Below the pieces are notes generated by a model that made no database searches, was not told the origin of the DNA, and saw nothing but the letters and a program-made list of their open reading frames with translations. DNA of 64,000 nt, taken from Deltaproteobacteria bacterium (GTDB taxonomy: Bacteria > Desulfobacterota > Desulfarculia > Adiutricales > Adiutricaceae). Made by a program: the position numbers and the translations under genes. Of this stretch, positions 10,901 through 18,571 are shown in pieces; positions within the stretch are counted from its first letter, which is position 1; the number at the start of each line of letters is the position of its first letter. Where the stretch lies: assembly GCA_031265205.1 (NCBI GenBank), contig JAISCZ010000051.1, positions 1 through 64,000 on the forward strand, written 5' to 3'.

Positions 10901-11095
10901 CCCATGGCCATGGGCATGGGAGAGGGCGGAGAGTCCCAGATCCCCCTGGGCAGGGCGGTTATCGGGGGACTCGCCAGTTCCACCTTTATCACGCTTTTTG
11001 TGGTGCCTTCCATCTATTACCTCTTTTTCGCCAAAGAGGCCAAAGAGCCCCTCAAGGCGACCTATGGCGCGACAGAGGAGATTTGGGGGAAGTAG
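7949..11095 (+). CDS. RND multidrug efflux transporter, inner-membrane pump
   Basis: 1048 residues, the standard AcrB/HAE1-family length. Visible features: N-terminal helix ending in LFALTRIPLDLMPELTYPVISV, the two large periplasmic loops, TM4 with the proton-relay acidic residues (GVGMLVDNSIVVLDNI), the central cytoplasmic break near residue 490, a second half starting TVVILAFVITAASLGV, and a C-terminal helix bundle with GIVVNNAIILVDHANLLR. It pumps substrates out of the periplasm or membrane using the proton gradient, as a trimer joined to the adaptor encoded immediately upstream. The gene starts seven bases after the adaptor stop. The architecture is typical of drug/solvent pumps rather than CusA metal pumps. 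Confidence 0.95.
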   Translation: MKIIAFAVDRPIFTTMTILIVSVLGLFALTRIPLDLMPELTYPVISVRTNYENAAPGDIEEQITKPLERAIVATPGTENISSLSSEGSSNIFVEFGWGTNLDEATNDIRDRIDRVISRLPDEIDRPFLQKFDTSARPIMALGVSSNFHPVDLKRYIEDEIGYLLERAPGVASASPFGGLDREFRVEIDPFKVKAQGLDLNNIVNLIRAENVTEAGGDLDRGRVAVAVRTKGEFASLDDLGSVMVARAANGRAPVYLRDIADVFDGWEKITRITRVNSLEGQFMGVFKQSGANTVVVSNAANQVIEEINRTFANVHIDHLFDSAIYIKRSIQTVTTSAVLGGLLAVVVILFFLQHIKSTLVLSVAIPISVIATFMAMYFCGLTLNIVTLGSLALGVGMLVDNSIVVLDNIFRLRSTGLPPKQAAVEGAGEVASAILASTLTTLSVFLPLVFLTGLAGVMFRPFALTICFALASSLFVALTLVPMLAGFLLKDKKTGAGATGDASAAPQPFGEPKYFKSFFKGVENLYLSWLRRALARPWTVVILAFVITAASLGVAYRVGTEFIPRTDESLFRVILTLEPGSRVETTSAVLKGIEDIVVREVPEIIATSSDIGGSGGFNGRGSHKGEFQVRILPVAERERSVFEIIDSLRPLITNIPGATVRLRAEQSFLVGGGGMGGDRLQIELRGNDMEEATRLSLAMKAIVERVPGITDVYLSNEEATLEELIVVDRDRAADAGLSVNAISSLIKTAVGGSVAGYFRENGKEYDIRVRLKDSETLSVDEIMTLPLTNSKGETTMLASVARAVPGSGPLSISRKNQARIVTLNADLTDRPLGDVVADIDRELKNLPMGLDFSYSFTGEAEELKETFDGLLTVLTMGVFLVYMVMACQFEQLKGPLVVMFSLPFAAIGVVWAHFLTNISFNINSFIGVIMLAGIVVNNAIILVDHANLLRRRDRYDLIPALVETGKRRLRPILMTTLTTILGLVPMAMGMGEGGESQIPLGRAVIGGLASSTFITLFVVPSIYYLFFAKEAKEPLKATYGATEEIWGK

Positions 11096-11636
11096 CGAGG
11101 CCTCGGGCGCGCTCGGGCGCGCCCTCAGGGGCGGACCTTAAGCGATTCCAGGCGGGATTCCGGTTGGAAATCCACTGTCTTGAGGAGCGAGCGCGCGCCT
11201 TCCCGCATTCCGCTTTTCTTCCCACTCGGGGGCTGGCCAACGTGGGCCGCGAGGCGAATCGCGAAAAACTTCGAAGAGGGCTTTTCCGTTGGGGCCGCCG
11301 CGCGTTATTAGTGACTCGTTAACGCTCCCAAGATACAAAAAGAGCCTTGGCCCCTTGCCCAGTTGAAAGCGTCGAGACTCGCGCGAAAATTGGCGAGCGC
11401 TCTCGTTTAAGGGCCTCGCGGAGACGCGTGAGGTCGCCGTTTGGCTTGAGGGCCTGGGACGAGCGTTCGCGTAATCGTCAAACTCATAAGTCTCGACGAG
11501 GCAAAAAAACGTTCGCGGCGCTTGAAAAAAAATGGAAATACGCTTTAGAGCGCCAACAAAATTAGATCGCGGAAAGCGTAAGCGTTTGGCCTCGCGGAGC
11601 TTAAGCCAAAACGCGCGAAAAGGGCGTGGGATTTCC
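11096..11636. other. Intergenic region; distal part is one arm of a duplicated flank
   Basis: Directly after the efflux gene is a GGGCGCGC...GCGCGCCC hairpin (about 11106-11125) without a T-run. From about 11394 on, the sequence is homologous to 13796-14066, the matching flank of the neighbouring paralogue. It contains decayed coding sequence on the minus strand (reads like TFFCLVETYEF) but no intact gene. Confidence 0.5.
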
Positions 11637-13378
11637 CTATTCGCGGGGTCGCTTCGCTTCTTTGGGGTTAGCCGGTCGTTTTCCGTTTTTCAATAACGCT
11701 TGGCTGCGTCCTCTGCCATAAATACCTAATCCCATTTTTAATATTTTTTTGGCGTCTACAATGTAAGGGGTCGCGTAGTTAATGTCTTCGATGGCTTTTA
11801 ATCCTTTTTCCGCTAAACGCTTAGTAATATCCTTAATTTTGTCTTCCGATAGCGAGTCCGTTTCTTTTTCGGCTTGTCGGTATTTCAGTTCGATTATTAC
11901 GTATAGGCCGTCATTGAATTTAACGACGAGGTCAGGGGTTCCTTGGGAACCGGCAGGCTCGCAGAGGACTTCAACGTTTGGCAATCCAAGAAAATAAAAA
12001 AACAGTAACCCATGGTAACGGGATTCCGTGGGCTGGTGATGTTGAGCGGGGAGCTTGCTAAAATTCGCGGTTATTAGGTCGGAAATTGTTTCGGCGTTCT
12101 CGCTTAAAATAGCCTCTCTGAAGATTTGTATTTCATCTTCAGGTTTTATATTAAGAGTTTCAAATATAAAATCCGTAAAATCTGATTTAAATTTTAATCT
12201 GATTTCCTCGTTTGGAATTCTGAGGTAATATTCAGGGACTTCCATTTCGCCTTTGACAATTTTATCCACGGTCATATAACCGGTTTGGAATAGGATAGTT
12301 GCCGGAGCCATGGAATTCGTATCAGTAATCTTGATCGATTCAGACGGAAGCTTAGATAGCGTATCCTTCGCGAAATGGAAAGGATTACTGAGAACAAAGG
12401 CGGTTAAAAATTTTGACGAAGATTCCTGTTCCGCCCAGTATGTTTTAAAAATATTGTTATTGTCGAAATAATTAAGAAGCGAATATGGGTTTAGGACTCT
12501 GGTTGTTCCATCCCAGCTATAACCATCATACATGTCAAGGATTTTTTGTCGCTCAAGGATATTTGGCCGCGTTTCCGCGACGATATCGTTCGGGCCATTC
12601 GTGTTAATAATATTTAAATTATCTAAGGCGAATGGGTAATAATCACTGAAACAGTAGTCCATTTCTTCATGCGTGAATCCACATATGGTCGAAAACCGCT
12701 CACGCATGGTCAGATCTATTAAGTGATTGAGAACGCCAGTATGCCATAATAAGGCGTAACTTGTTACCCCGGTGAGAAAAACAAAGCGGAGATCCTTTAT
12801 CAGAGGTTTTAGCGCGGAATAAAATTCTTTGAGGACTTGAAGGTTTTTAATGGCCAATTCTAAATCGTCAATGTTATAGCTTATGGGCGCGTCATATTCA
12901 TCAATAAGCAATACCACGTTTTTTTGGTATTTTCGCTTGAGATTTCGAATGAGGTCGTAAAACAGCAATGAAATCGAAGGGGCGGAAATATTTAGATCGT
13001 GTGATCGCGCGATTGACTGTATTATATGCGTAAACCCACCTTCGAGATTCTGGGGAGATTTACTATTGAGCATGGCAAAATTGAGGTGGATGATAGGGAA
13101 TGATTCCTCTAAATTATATGTATTGTTGGAGTTGCCTTGAGCTTTGGCGTTGTCGCCAATCCATAAACCATCAAAAAGTTCTTTACGCCCACTAAAAAGG
13201 GCTTCAAAAGAGCTTAAAAGGAGGGATTTTCCGAATCTCCTGGGTCTCGCCAGAAAAAAAGCTTTGCCTGGGGAGTTGGCAATTTCGTGGATAAATCTGG
13301 TCTTGTCAGCGTAAACGCAATTATTTTCGATGATTTCTTGAAAAGTTTCGACACCAAGTGGGAGTTTTTTCATTAGCT
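11394..13378 (-). repeat. Tandem duplication, unit A
   Basis: This stretch, made of about 240 bases of 3' flank plus one AAA-like/PD-(D/E)XK gene, is repeated in the same orientation at 13796-15755. Homology extends beyond the coding sequence on both sides: downstream the blocks AGGTCGCCGT, AACGTTCGC and GCGCTTGAAAAAA recur in order; upstream a CTTTAAATA block recurs. Divergence is substantial, so the duplication is old or came as two related imports. Confidence 0.7.
11637..13373 (-). CDS. AAA-ATPase-like / PD-(D/E)XK nuclease superfamily protein (copy 2)
   Basis: 578 residues. It begins MKKLPLGVETFQEIIENN, the conserved family start, with YADKTRFIHEI, the Walker-A-like FLARPRRFGKSLLLSSFEAL, the Walker-B-like VVLLIDEYDAPIS and FLTGVTSYALLW. 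The C-terminal nuclease-like part shows GTPDLVVKFNDG followed by VIIELKYRQAEK, the D...ExK core. The ATG at 13373 has AAGGA seven bases upstream. It is very similar to the gene at 14067 over its whole length and AT-richer than the flanking housekeeping genes, consistent with acquisition. Family function is unknown; the motifs suggest an NTP-binding module joined to a nuclease fold. The last 20 residues (KRPANPKEAKRPRE) are basic and extend beyond the paralogue. Confidence 0.85.
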   Translation of the reverse strand: MKKLPLGVETFQEIIENNCVYADKTRFIHEIANSPGKAFFLARPRRFGKSLLLSSFEALFSGRKELFDGLWIGDNAKAQGNSNNTYNLEESFPIIHLNFAMLNSKSPQNLEGGFTHIIQSIARSHDLNISAPSISLLFYDLIRNLKRKYQKNVVLLIDEYDAPISYNIDDLELAIKNLQVLKEFYSALKPLIKDLRFVFLTGVTSYALLWHTGVLNHLIDLTMRERFSTICGFTHEEMDYCFSDYYPFALDNLNIINTNGPNDIVAETRPNILERQKILDMYDGYSWDGTTRVLNPYSLLNYFDNNNIFKTYWAEQESSSKFLTAFVLSNPFHFAKDTLSKLPSESIKITDTNSMAPATILFQTGYMTVDKIVKGEMEVPEYYLRIPNEEIRLKFKSDFTDFIFETLNIKPEDEIQIFREAILSENAETISDLITANFSKLPAQHHQPTESRYHGLLFFYFLGLPNVEVLCEPAGSQGTPDLVVKFNDGLYVIIELKYRQAEKETDSLSEDKIKDITKRLAEKGLKAIEDINYATPYIVDAKKILKMGLGIYGRGRSQALLKNGKRPANPKEAKRPRE

Positions 13379-14066
13379 ATCCTTGGGATTACCTTTAAAT
13401 AACGCCAATCAAAGATTACCTTTTGACGTTATCGCAATGTTAGCGCTTTTACCTTACTTAAGTCAACGGCCTTAATCGCGCAATCGCGCGATAGCGTGAA
13501 CTCCAAGCGAGCGCGCGGTTGGTCAAGAAGCCGTATTTGAGAGCTTTCGCGTTTGAGATCGGTTTGGCGACGCGCCCGATACCTCTAATTTTGGACGCTA
13601 TTTAAAACAGTGAGATTAATATTGTTAAATAGCAATATAATAATGCTATATATGATAGTTAAATAAATAGCCATTAAATTTGAAGGTTTTTCGGCTCCGG
13701 CGAGTTTGAAAATGTTTCCTCCTTCGCGTATTTTAGCGTTTTAGCCCGAAAATTCCTAATTTTCGTGGTTCAGGATGGTCTCTCTCTCTCAATTTTAGGC
13801 GAGAGAGCGCTTCGAAGGTCTCGCGGAGCAGCGAGAGGTCGCCGTCTGGATTGAGGTCATGGCGACAAGCGCTCGCTATATAGACAAATTCGAAAGGCTC
13901 GACGAAGGAAAGAAACGTTCGCTGCGCTTGAAAAAACAAAATGCGCTTTAAATGGCAAAAAATTGGCATGCGGAAAGCGAATTTTTTAACTTCGCGGAGT
14001 TTAAGAACAAGCGCGCGAAAAGGCTTAGGGATTACCTTACGCGCGGGGAGCCTTTATTTTCTGCCT
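13374..14066. other. Spacer between duplicated genes, with conserved decayed coding sequence
   Basis: 13600-13680 is strongly AT-rich with short dyads (ATATTG...CAATAT). On the minus strand 13733-13969 reads as a 78-residue frame with RTFLSFVEPFEF and NPDGDLSLLRETFEAL. The same words, broken by a frameshift, occur in the matching flank near 11400-11540, so this looks like a shared remnant of a gene rather than random sequence. I do not recognise the family. Confidence 0.4.
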
Positions 14067-15755
14067 TTAAGCCGTTCGCTTTTCGGTTTTTAACAACGCG
14101 AGGCAATGTCCTTCGCCGTAAATCCCTAACCCCAATTTATGGATTTTTGTGGCTCCAACCATATAAGGGGCGCCGTAGTTAATATCTTCAATATCCTTCA
14201 AACCTTGTCGCGCTAAAGGTCGAGTAATTTCTTTAATTTTGCGTTTTGTTAGCGAGTCCTTTTTAGCGTATTGGAATTTCAGTTCGATTATGACGTATAG
14301 GCCGTCATCAAATTTAACGACGAGGTCAGGAGGGGTGTCGGCGCCGGCTGGCTCGAAAAGGACTTCAACGTCTGGCAATCCATAAAAATAAAAAAACAGC
14401 GCCCCATGTAAAACGCGCTCCACTTTCGCGCTACTTTGAGAGATGATCTTGCGTAAATTAGCGGTGATTTGGGCGGAAATTTTCTCGGCGTCCTCGCAGA
14501 AAAGCGCCGCTGTGAAGATTTCTTTTTCGTCGTCAGGGCGCGTATTAAGAGTCTCAAATAAAAATTGCGTAAATTCCGATTTGAATTTAAAATCAATTTC
14601 CGCGTTAGGAATTCTGAGGCGATATTCATGGAAATGATTTGGTATTTGGACAATTTTATCCAAGGTCAGATACCCTTTCTGAAACAGAAGCGGCTCTGGA
14701 GCCCAATAATTCGGATCGGCCATCTCAAGCTTTTCCGAACCGAATGTTGATAGAGTTTCCCGCGCGAAATAGAGAGGATTTTGTAAAACAAAGTCGGTTA
14801 TGAGTTTTGATGGCGAGTCCATGTCCGCCCAGTATCTTTGAAATTGATTGTTATAGAAAAAATAAAGTAGCGAATGTGGGTTAAGAACTTTCTTTATTCC
14901 ATCCCAGCTGTAACCATCGTACATGTCAAGGATTTTTTGCCGCGCTTCCGCGATGGCGTCGTTGGGGCCCAAACTATTTGAATTTTTAAATTTTTCTAAC
15001 GCGATGGGGTAATAATCCTTGAAACAGCTGTCCATTTCTTCATGGGTGAATCCGCAGACGGTCGAAAACCGCTTATCCATGGTCAGGTTAATTACGTGAT
15101 TGAGCGCGGGGATTCGCCATAGCATGGCGTAACTGGTTATGCCGGTGATAAAAACAAAGCGGAGATCCTTTATCAGAGGTTTTAACGAAGCGTAAAAATT
15201 TTTAAGGACGCGCGCGTTTTTTTGGGCTAATTCTAAATCGTCAATGTTGCCGCTGACGGGCGCGTCATATTCGTCGATAAGCAATACCACGTTTTTTTGA
15301 TATTTCCGCTTGAGATTTCGAATGAATTCGGCGAACAGCGCTGGAAGCGTGGGCGCGTCAATATTTAGATCGTATGAGCGCGCTATTGACTTTAGTCTAT
15401 GCGTAATCCCCGCTTCGAGAATCTGGGGAGAATCGAAATCGAATGAGGCAAAATTGAGATTTATGATAGGGAAGGATTCCTCTAAATTATACGCGTTGTT
15501 GGAGCTGCCTTGAGTTTTGGCGTTTTCGCCAATCCATAAACCGTCAAACAGGTCTTTGCGCCCGCTAAAAAGGGCCTCAAAAGCGCTTAAGAGAAGGGTT
15601 TTCCCGAATCTACTGGGTCTCGCCAGAAAAAAAGTTTTGCCCGCGAAGCTGAGAATTTCGTGGATAAATCTGGTTTTGTCCGCGTATACGTAATTCTGTT
15701 CAATGATTTCTGGAAAACTCTGGACGCCAAGGGGGAGCCGTTTCATTTTTGTACC
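13796..15755 (-). repeat. Tandem duplication, unit B
   Basis: Second copy of the unit described at 11394-13378, in the same orientation, separated from unit A by about 400 AT-rich bases. Confidence 0.7.
14067..15746 (-). CDS. AAA-ATPase-like / PD-(D/E)XK nuclease superfamily protein (copy 3)
   Basis: 559 residues, paralogue of the protein encoded at 11637. The start MKRLPLGVQSFPEIIEQN is conserved; YADKTRFIHEI and FLARPSRFGKTLLLSAFEAL follow, where the usual second Arg of the RPRRFGKS motif is Ser. Then come VVLLIDEYDAPVS and FITGITSYAMLW. The C-terminal nuclease core is DTPPDLVVKFDDG then VIIELKFQYAKK. The ATG at 15746 lacks a clear ribosome site, unlike copy 2. The RPRR-to-RPSR change near the nucleotide-binding loop is worth noting but may be tolerated. 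No partner gene lies beside it except its paralogue. Confidence 0.83.
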   Translation of the reverse strand: MKRLPLGVQSFPEIIEQNYVYADKTRFIHEILSFAGKTFFLARPSRFGKTLLLSAFEALFSGRKDLFDGLWIGENAKTQGSSNNAYNLEESFPIINLNFASFDFDSPQILEAGITHRLKSIARSYDLNIDAPTLPALFAEFIRNLKRKYQKNVVLLIDEYDAPVSGNIDDLELAQKNARVLKNFYASLKPLIKDLRFVFITGITSYAMLWRIPALNHVINLTMDKRFSTVCGFTHEEMDSCFKDYYPIALEKFKNSNSLGPNDAIAEARQKILDMYDGYSWDGIKKVLNPHSLLYFFYNNQFQRYWADMDSPSKLITDFVLQNPLYFARETLSTFGSEKLEMADPNYWAPEPLLFQKGYLTLDKIVQIPNHFHEYRLRIPNAEIDFKFKSEFTQFLFETLNTRPDDEKEIFTAALFCEDAEKISAQITANLRKIISQSSAKVERVLHGALFFYFYGLPDVEVLFEPAGADTPPDLVVKFDDGLYVIIELKFQYAKKDSLTKRKIKEITRPLARQGLKDIEDINYGAPYMVGATKIHKLGLGIYGEGHCLALLKTEKRTA

Positions 15756-16089
15756 CGCTATAGCCTTTAAATATGGCCGGGCGAAGATTTCCCGTGGAGA
15801 TTTTCAAAAAACGAAGCCCGCGCGCCCAACTTTAAAAGACATTGGAACAATCGAGCCGCGTATGGCGGTCAATTCGGTTTTGCCTTGAAGCGCCTTCGCG
15901 CCGAAGGATGGGCTGAAAAATCTTCTCTTCCGTCAGCGATTATAGTCTCTTTTTCGCGCTTTGCGAAGGGCGCCTAAAAGAATCCTAAATGTTCTTGTTT
16001 TATCGTTTGAACGGCGCGATTGAGAAAACAAGAAAACTTATTCCTCGTCGCGCGCCAGCGCGCGCGTTATCCGCAAGGTTAAACGCCTT
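15756..16089. other. Intergenic region
   Basis: About 330 bases between two minus-strand genes. I see no terminator with a T-run and no small gene. Confidence 0.5.
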
Positions 16090-17067
16090 CTACGCCGTCG
16101 TGTCGGCGGGGCGCGCTTCGTCGAGGATTTTTAAGAGCGTCTCCAAATCGTTTTTGATAACCGCGATATCCGCGGCTTTCCAATCGGCTTTTTTCACTTT
16201 AGCGAGGTATTTTTTCCAGGCTTCCACGCGCTGGCGCGCTTGGGCGAGAGACACGCCGCCGTGGGCGGGTTTGCGGATGGTCCCAGCGCCTCCCCCTCCG
16301 TTAGGCGTGGGAGGGGAGGGGGAGTTGGCTCTCGCTTTCTCCATTTTTTTGTCGACAACCGCTTTTAACTCTAAAAATTTTTCCGTTCTGGACTTAATAT
16401 TTTTGATTTTAGCGAGCCTTAAAAGCTTTTTAGATGACCATTCTTGGGATTTTTCCGCCTCATTTTTAATCACGGGGTCCAGGGAGCTGATTTTCAGAAA
16501 TTCGGATATGGACGTTTCTTTAAGGTTAACAATTTTGGTCAACGCTTTTTGTTTGAATTTATTGTTCTCGCCCTTCATTTTTGCCAAGAGAGCGGCGAGA
16601 GCGTTGGCCTTTTCGATTGGCAAAAGGTCTTCGCGTTGCATATTTTGCGTCAGCGCCAGTATTTGGTACCCGCGCTCGTCGCTTTTGACTACGCGGCATT
16701 GAATAGTCTTAAGTTTGAGTTCCGCGCAAGCTTGCCAGCGCCTTTGACCGTCAATAATGACAAAAGAGTCCGTTCGGCGCTCGCTCGCGCGGACTAAAAT
16801 AGGGTTTAGCACCGAATTGGCGGCTATAGAGTCTTTGAGGTTGCTTAAGGCGTCGCTGTCGAAGAATTTGCGGGGTTGCCCGAGATCTGGCTCAATTCGG
16901 TCAATTTCGATAAACGATATCTCGGGGGAAACGTCAATTTGGTCCGTTGGGTCGCCAGGCTCAAGAGTGGCCATTTCTGGTGGCGTTCCGTCGCTCGCGA
17001 CTGAGATTGGGCCTGACGCGGCGTTGGGGGCGTTTTCGTCTATTTTGAGGTCTTGTTTTGTAGTCAT
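16090..17067 (-). CDS. ParB/RepB/Spo0J-family partition-like protein
   Basis: 325 residues. After about 45 variable residues comes the ParB N-terminal CTP-binding domain: IEIDRIEPDLGQPRKFFD, then VIIDGQRRWQACAELK (equivalent to the GERRxRA box) and LTQNMQREDLLPIEKANAL (equivalent to the ENIQR box). A helix-turn-helix region (about 170-215) follows. The C-terminus contains a Pro/Gly linker (SPSPPTPNGGGG) and a helical tail instead of the usual dimerisation domain. It follows jag in the same direction, where chromosomal parAB often lies, but no parA is present and a 24-bp repeat array intervenes. It could be the chromosomal ParB, or a plasmid/phage-type orphan. No parS-like TGTTTCACGTGAAACA was seen. 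Confidence 0.75.
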   Translation of the reverse strand: MTTKQDLKIDENAPNAASGPISVASDGTPPEMATLEPGDPTDQIDVSPEISFIEIDRIEPDLGQPRKFFDSDALSNLKDSIAANSVLNPILVRASERRTDSFVIIDGQRRWQACAELKLKTIQCRVVKSDERGYQILALTQNMQREDLLPIEKANALAALLAKMKGENNKFKQKALTKIVNLKETSISEFLKISSLDPVIKNEAEKSQEWSSKKLLRLAKIKNIKSRTEKFLELKAVVDKKMEKARANSPSPPTPNGGGGAGTIRKPAHGGVSLAQARQRVEAWKKYLAKVKKADWKAADIAVIKNDLETLLKILDEARPADTTA

Positions 17068-17914
17068 TACTTTTCTATACGACCGAGGCGGGGGAAAACT
17101 TCGGCGCGCCGAAGTTTTAGCGAAAGAAGCCGTTAAGTGGGAGGCCCCTCGCTCTGAACGCTAAGGGAGGAGCTGACATTGGGCGCGAGAGGAGCGCGGC
17201 CTACGCGGGCCGCTGGGTTAAGGCTCAATTCGCCAATTTCGCGAAAATTGGCGGCGGGGAGGACGAGGGGAGAAGGGAGCGCGTTAAAGGCCAAAGAGGC
17301 GGAAAGGCGCTATATTTTATAAAAAATTATTACTCTCTTTTAATTTGGGCGTCAAGAAGCTAATTTCTTTATTTTAGGCTCAATTCGCCCCCCCGTCAGT
17401 GGCGCTTCTATCCTCGGGCGCGCGGAGCTTTGGGGGCTTTTTAGGGCCTGGCTAAGTCCCCCTCAATCGCCCCTCAATCGCGACGCGCGCTCCTCTTAGA
17501 GTCCCCAATCCCGGGCGCCGGCCTTGACGCCCCTGGCGGACCCATCCCCATGAAGGCCTTCAATCCCTTTCCTCGCGCGCGACCAAACCCCAGCGCGGCC
17601 CCAAACGGGGTTTGGGGGGACAATGGCGCTCCCTTTCGGGGGAGGCGCCGCGAGCGAGGCGACGCGCGTCTCGGGCGTCCGGGATAAACCCCAGCGCGCG
17701 TCTTGGGAGGCGAAGCGCCTCGCGCGAGAAAGAAGGGCCAAGGCCCAAAGTTCGGCGGCCCGCCCAGAGCGCGCCGTCAAAGCTCACTTCATGGGCGGCC
17801 AAGCCAAGGATCGCGCGCGCCAAAAATTTTTAGAGAGGCGACCCGAGGGCCCTTATTTAGGGCGCTTGGGCCTCTAAACTGTGAGAGTCGGCGAGATTGA
17901 CGCGAAAGGAAAAT
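17068..17914. other. Intergenic region between the parB-like gene and the repeat array
   Basis: Apart from the promoter at 17327-17355 I see no gene. The 17400-17880 part is very GC-rich; open frames there carry no recognisable domain. No DnaA-box cluster (TTATCCACA-like) was found. Confidence 0.5.
17327..17355 (-). promoter_or_regulatory. Sigma-70-type promoter for the parB-like gene
   Basis: On the minus strand TTGACG (17350-17355), 17 bases, then TAATAA (17327-17332), in a local AT-rich island of an otherwise GC-rich gap. It reads towards the gene starting at 17067 with a leader of about 250 bases. Confidence 0.5.
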
Positions 17915-18394
17915 ATGGCGCCACTGGACGCTATGGGGACAGAGCTTCCCGTCAAATTGCGGACAAAGATTGTCGGCAAATCTCGGACAGAGATTCCCGT
18001 CAAATTGCGGACAAAGATTGTCGGCAAATCTCGGACAGAGCTTCCCGTCAAATTGCGGACAAAGATTGTCGGCAAATCTCGGACAGAGTTTCCCGTCAGA
18101 TTTCGGACAGAGCTTCCCGTCAGATTTCGGACAAAGATTGTCGGCAAATCTCGGACAAAGCTTCCCGTCAAATTTTGGACAAAGCTTCCCGTCAAATTTT
18201 GGACAAAGCTTCCCGGCAAATTTTGGACAAAGCTTCCCGGCAAATCTCGGACAAAGATTGTTGGCAAATCTCGGACAAAGCTTCCCGGCAAATCTTGGAC
18301 AAAGCTTCCCGTCAGATTTCGGACAGAGCTTCCCGTCAGATTTCGGACAAAGATTGTCGGCAAATCTCGGACAGAGCTTCCCGGCCCTTTTTAG
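17915..18394 (+). CDS. Possible repetitive basic protein encoded by the 24-bp array
   Basis: Because every repeat unit is exactly 24 bp, several frames on both strands are open through the array. This frame is the only one with a plausible ribosome site (AAAGGA four bases before the ATG at 17915). It would give a 159-residue, strongly basic protein of eight-residue repeats such as TELPVKLR and TKIVGKSR. Competing readings are D(K/R)xxRQIS on the same strand and FVRNLTGS / FVRDLPTI on the opposite strand. No family is recognisable. Codon changes between units do not clearly favour one frame, so the array may be non-coding. Confidence 0.25.
   Translation: MAPLDAMGTELPVKLRTKIVGKSRTEIPVKLRTKIVGKSRTELPVKLRTKIVGKSRTEFPVRFRTELPVRFRTKIVGKSRTKLPVKFWTKLPVKFWTKLPGKFWTKLPGKSRTKIVGKSRTKLPGKSWTKLPVRFRTELPVRFRTKIVGKSRTELPGPF
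17938..18384. repeat. Array of 24-bp tandem repeats (18 full units plus a partial)
   Basis: Eighteen contiguous units of exactly 24 bp without a single indel, then 15 bases of a nineteenth. Two unit types alternate irregularly. Type A reads GACAGAGCTTCCCGTCAAAT and ends TGCG or a variant. Type B reads GACAAAGATTGTCGGCAAAT and ends CTCG. B-type units sit at positions 2, 4, 6, 9, 14 and 18. Type B contains the dyad GACAA-AGA-TTGTC. There are no spacers, so it is not a CRISPR array. It lies between the divergently read jag and parB-like transcription units, in the gene neighbourhood usual for replication origins. Confidence 0.95.
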
Positions 18395-18571
18395 ATAAAA
18401 TTAACCCGCCACGCCACCGTGGCCATTAACATGGCGCGCGCGGAGCGAGCCCACGGCGACTAAAATTTGAAATCACGGCGCCCCACCGCGATTCTCCGCC
18501 ACGACGCCTCAAGGCCCCGGACGGTCGCGCGCCCCATCAAGGTAAGTTGGGGGGCTGGCCAACGCGGCGGC

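Noticed and set aside
17938-18384. CRISPR array
   Set aside because: Units are contiguous with no spacers and no cas genes are nearby.
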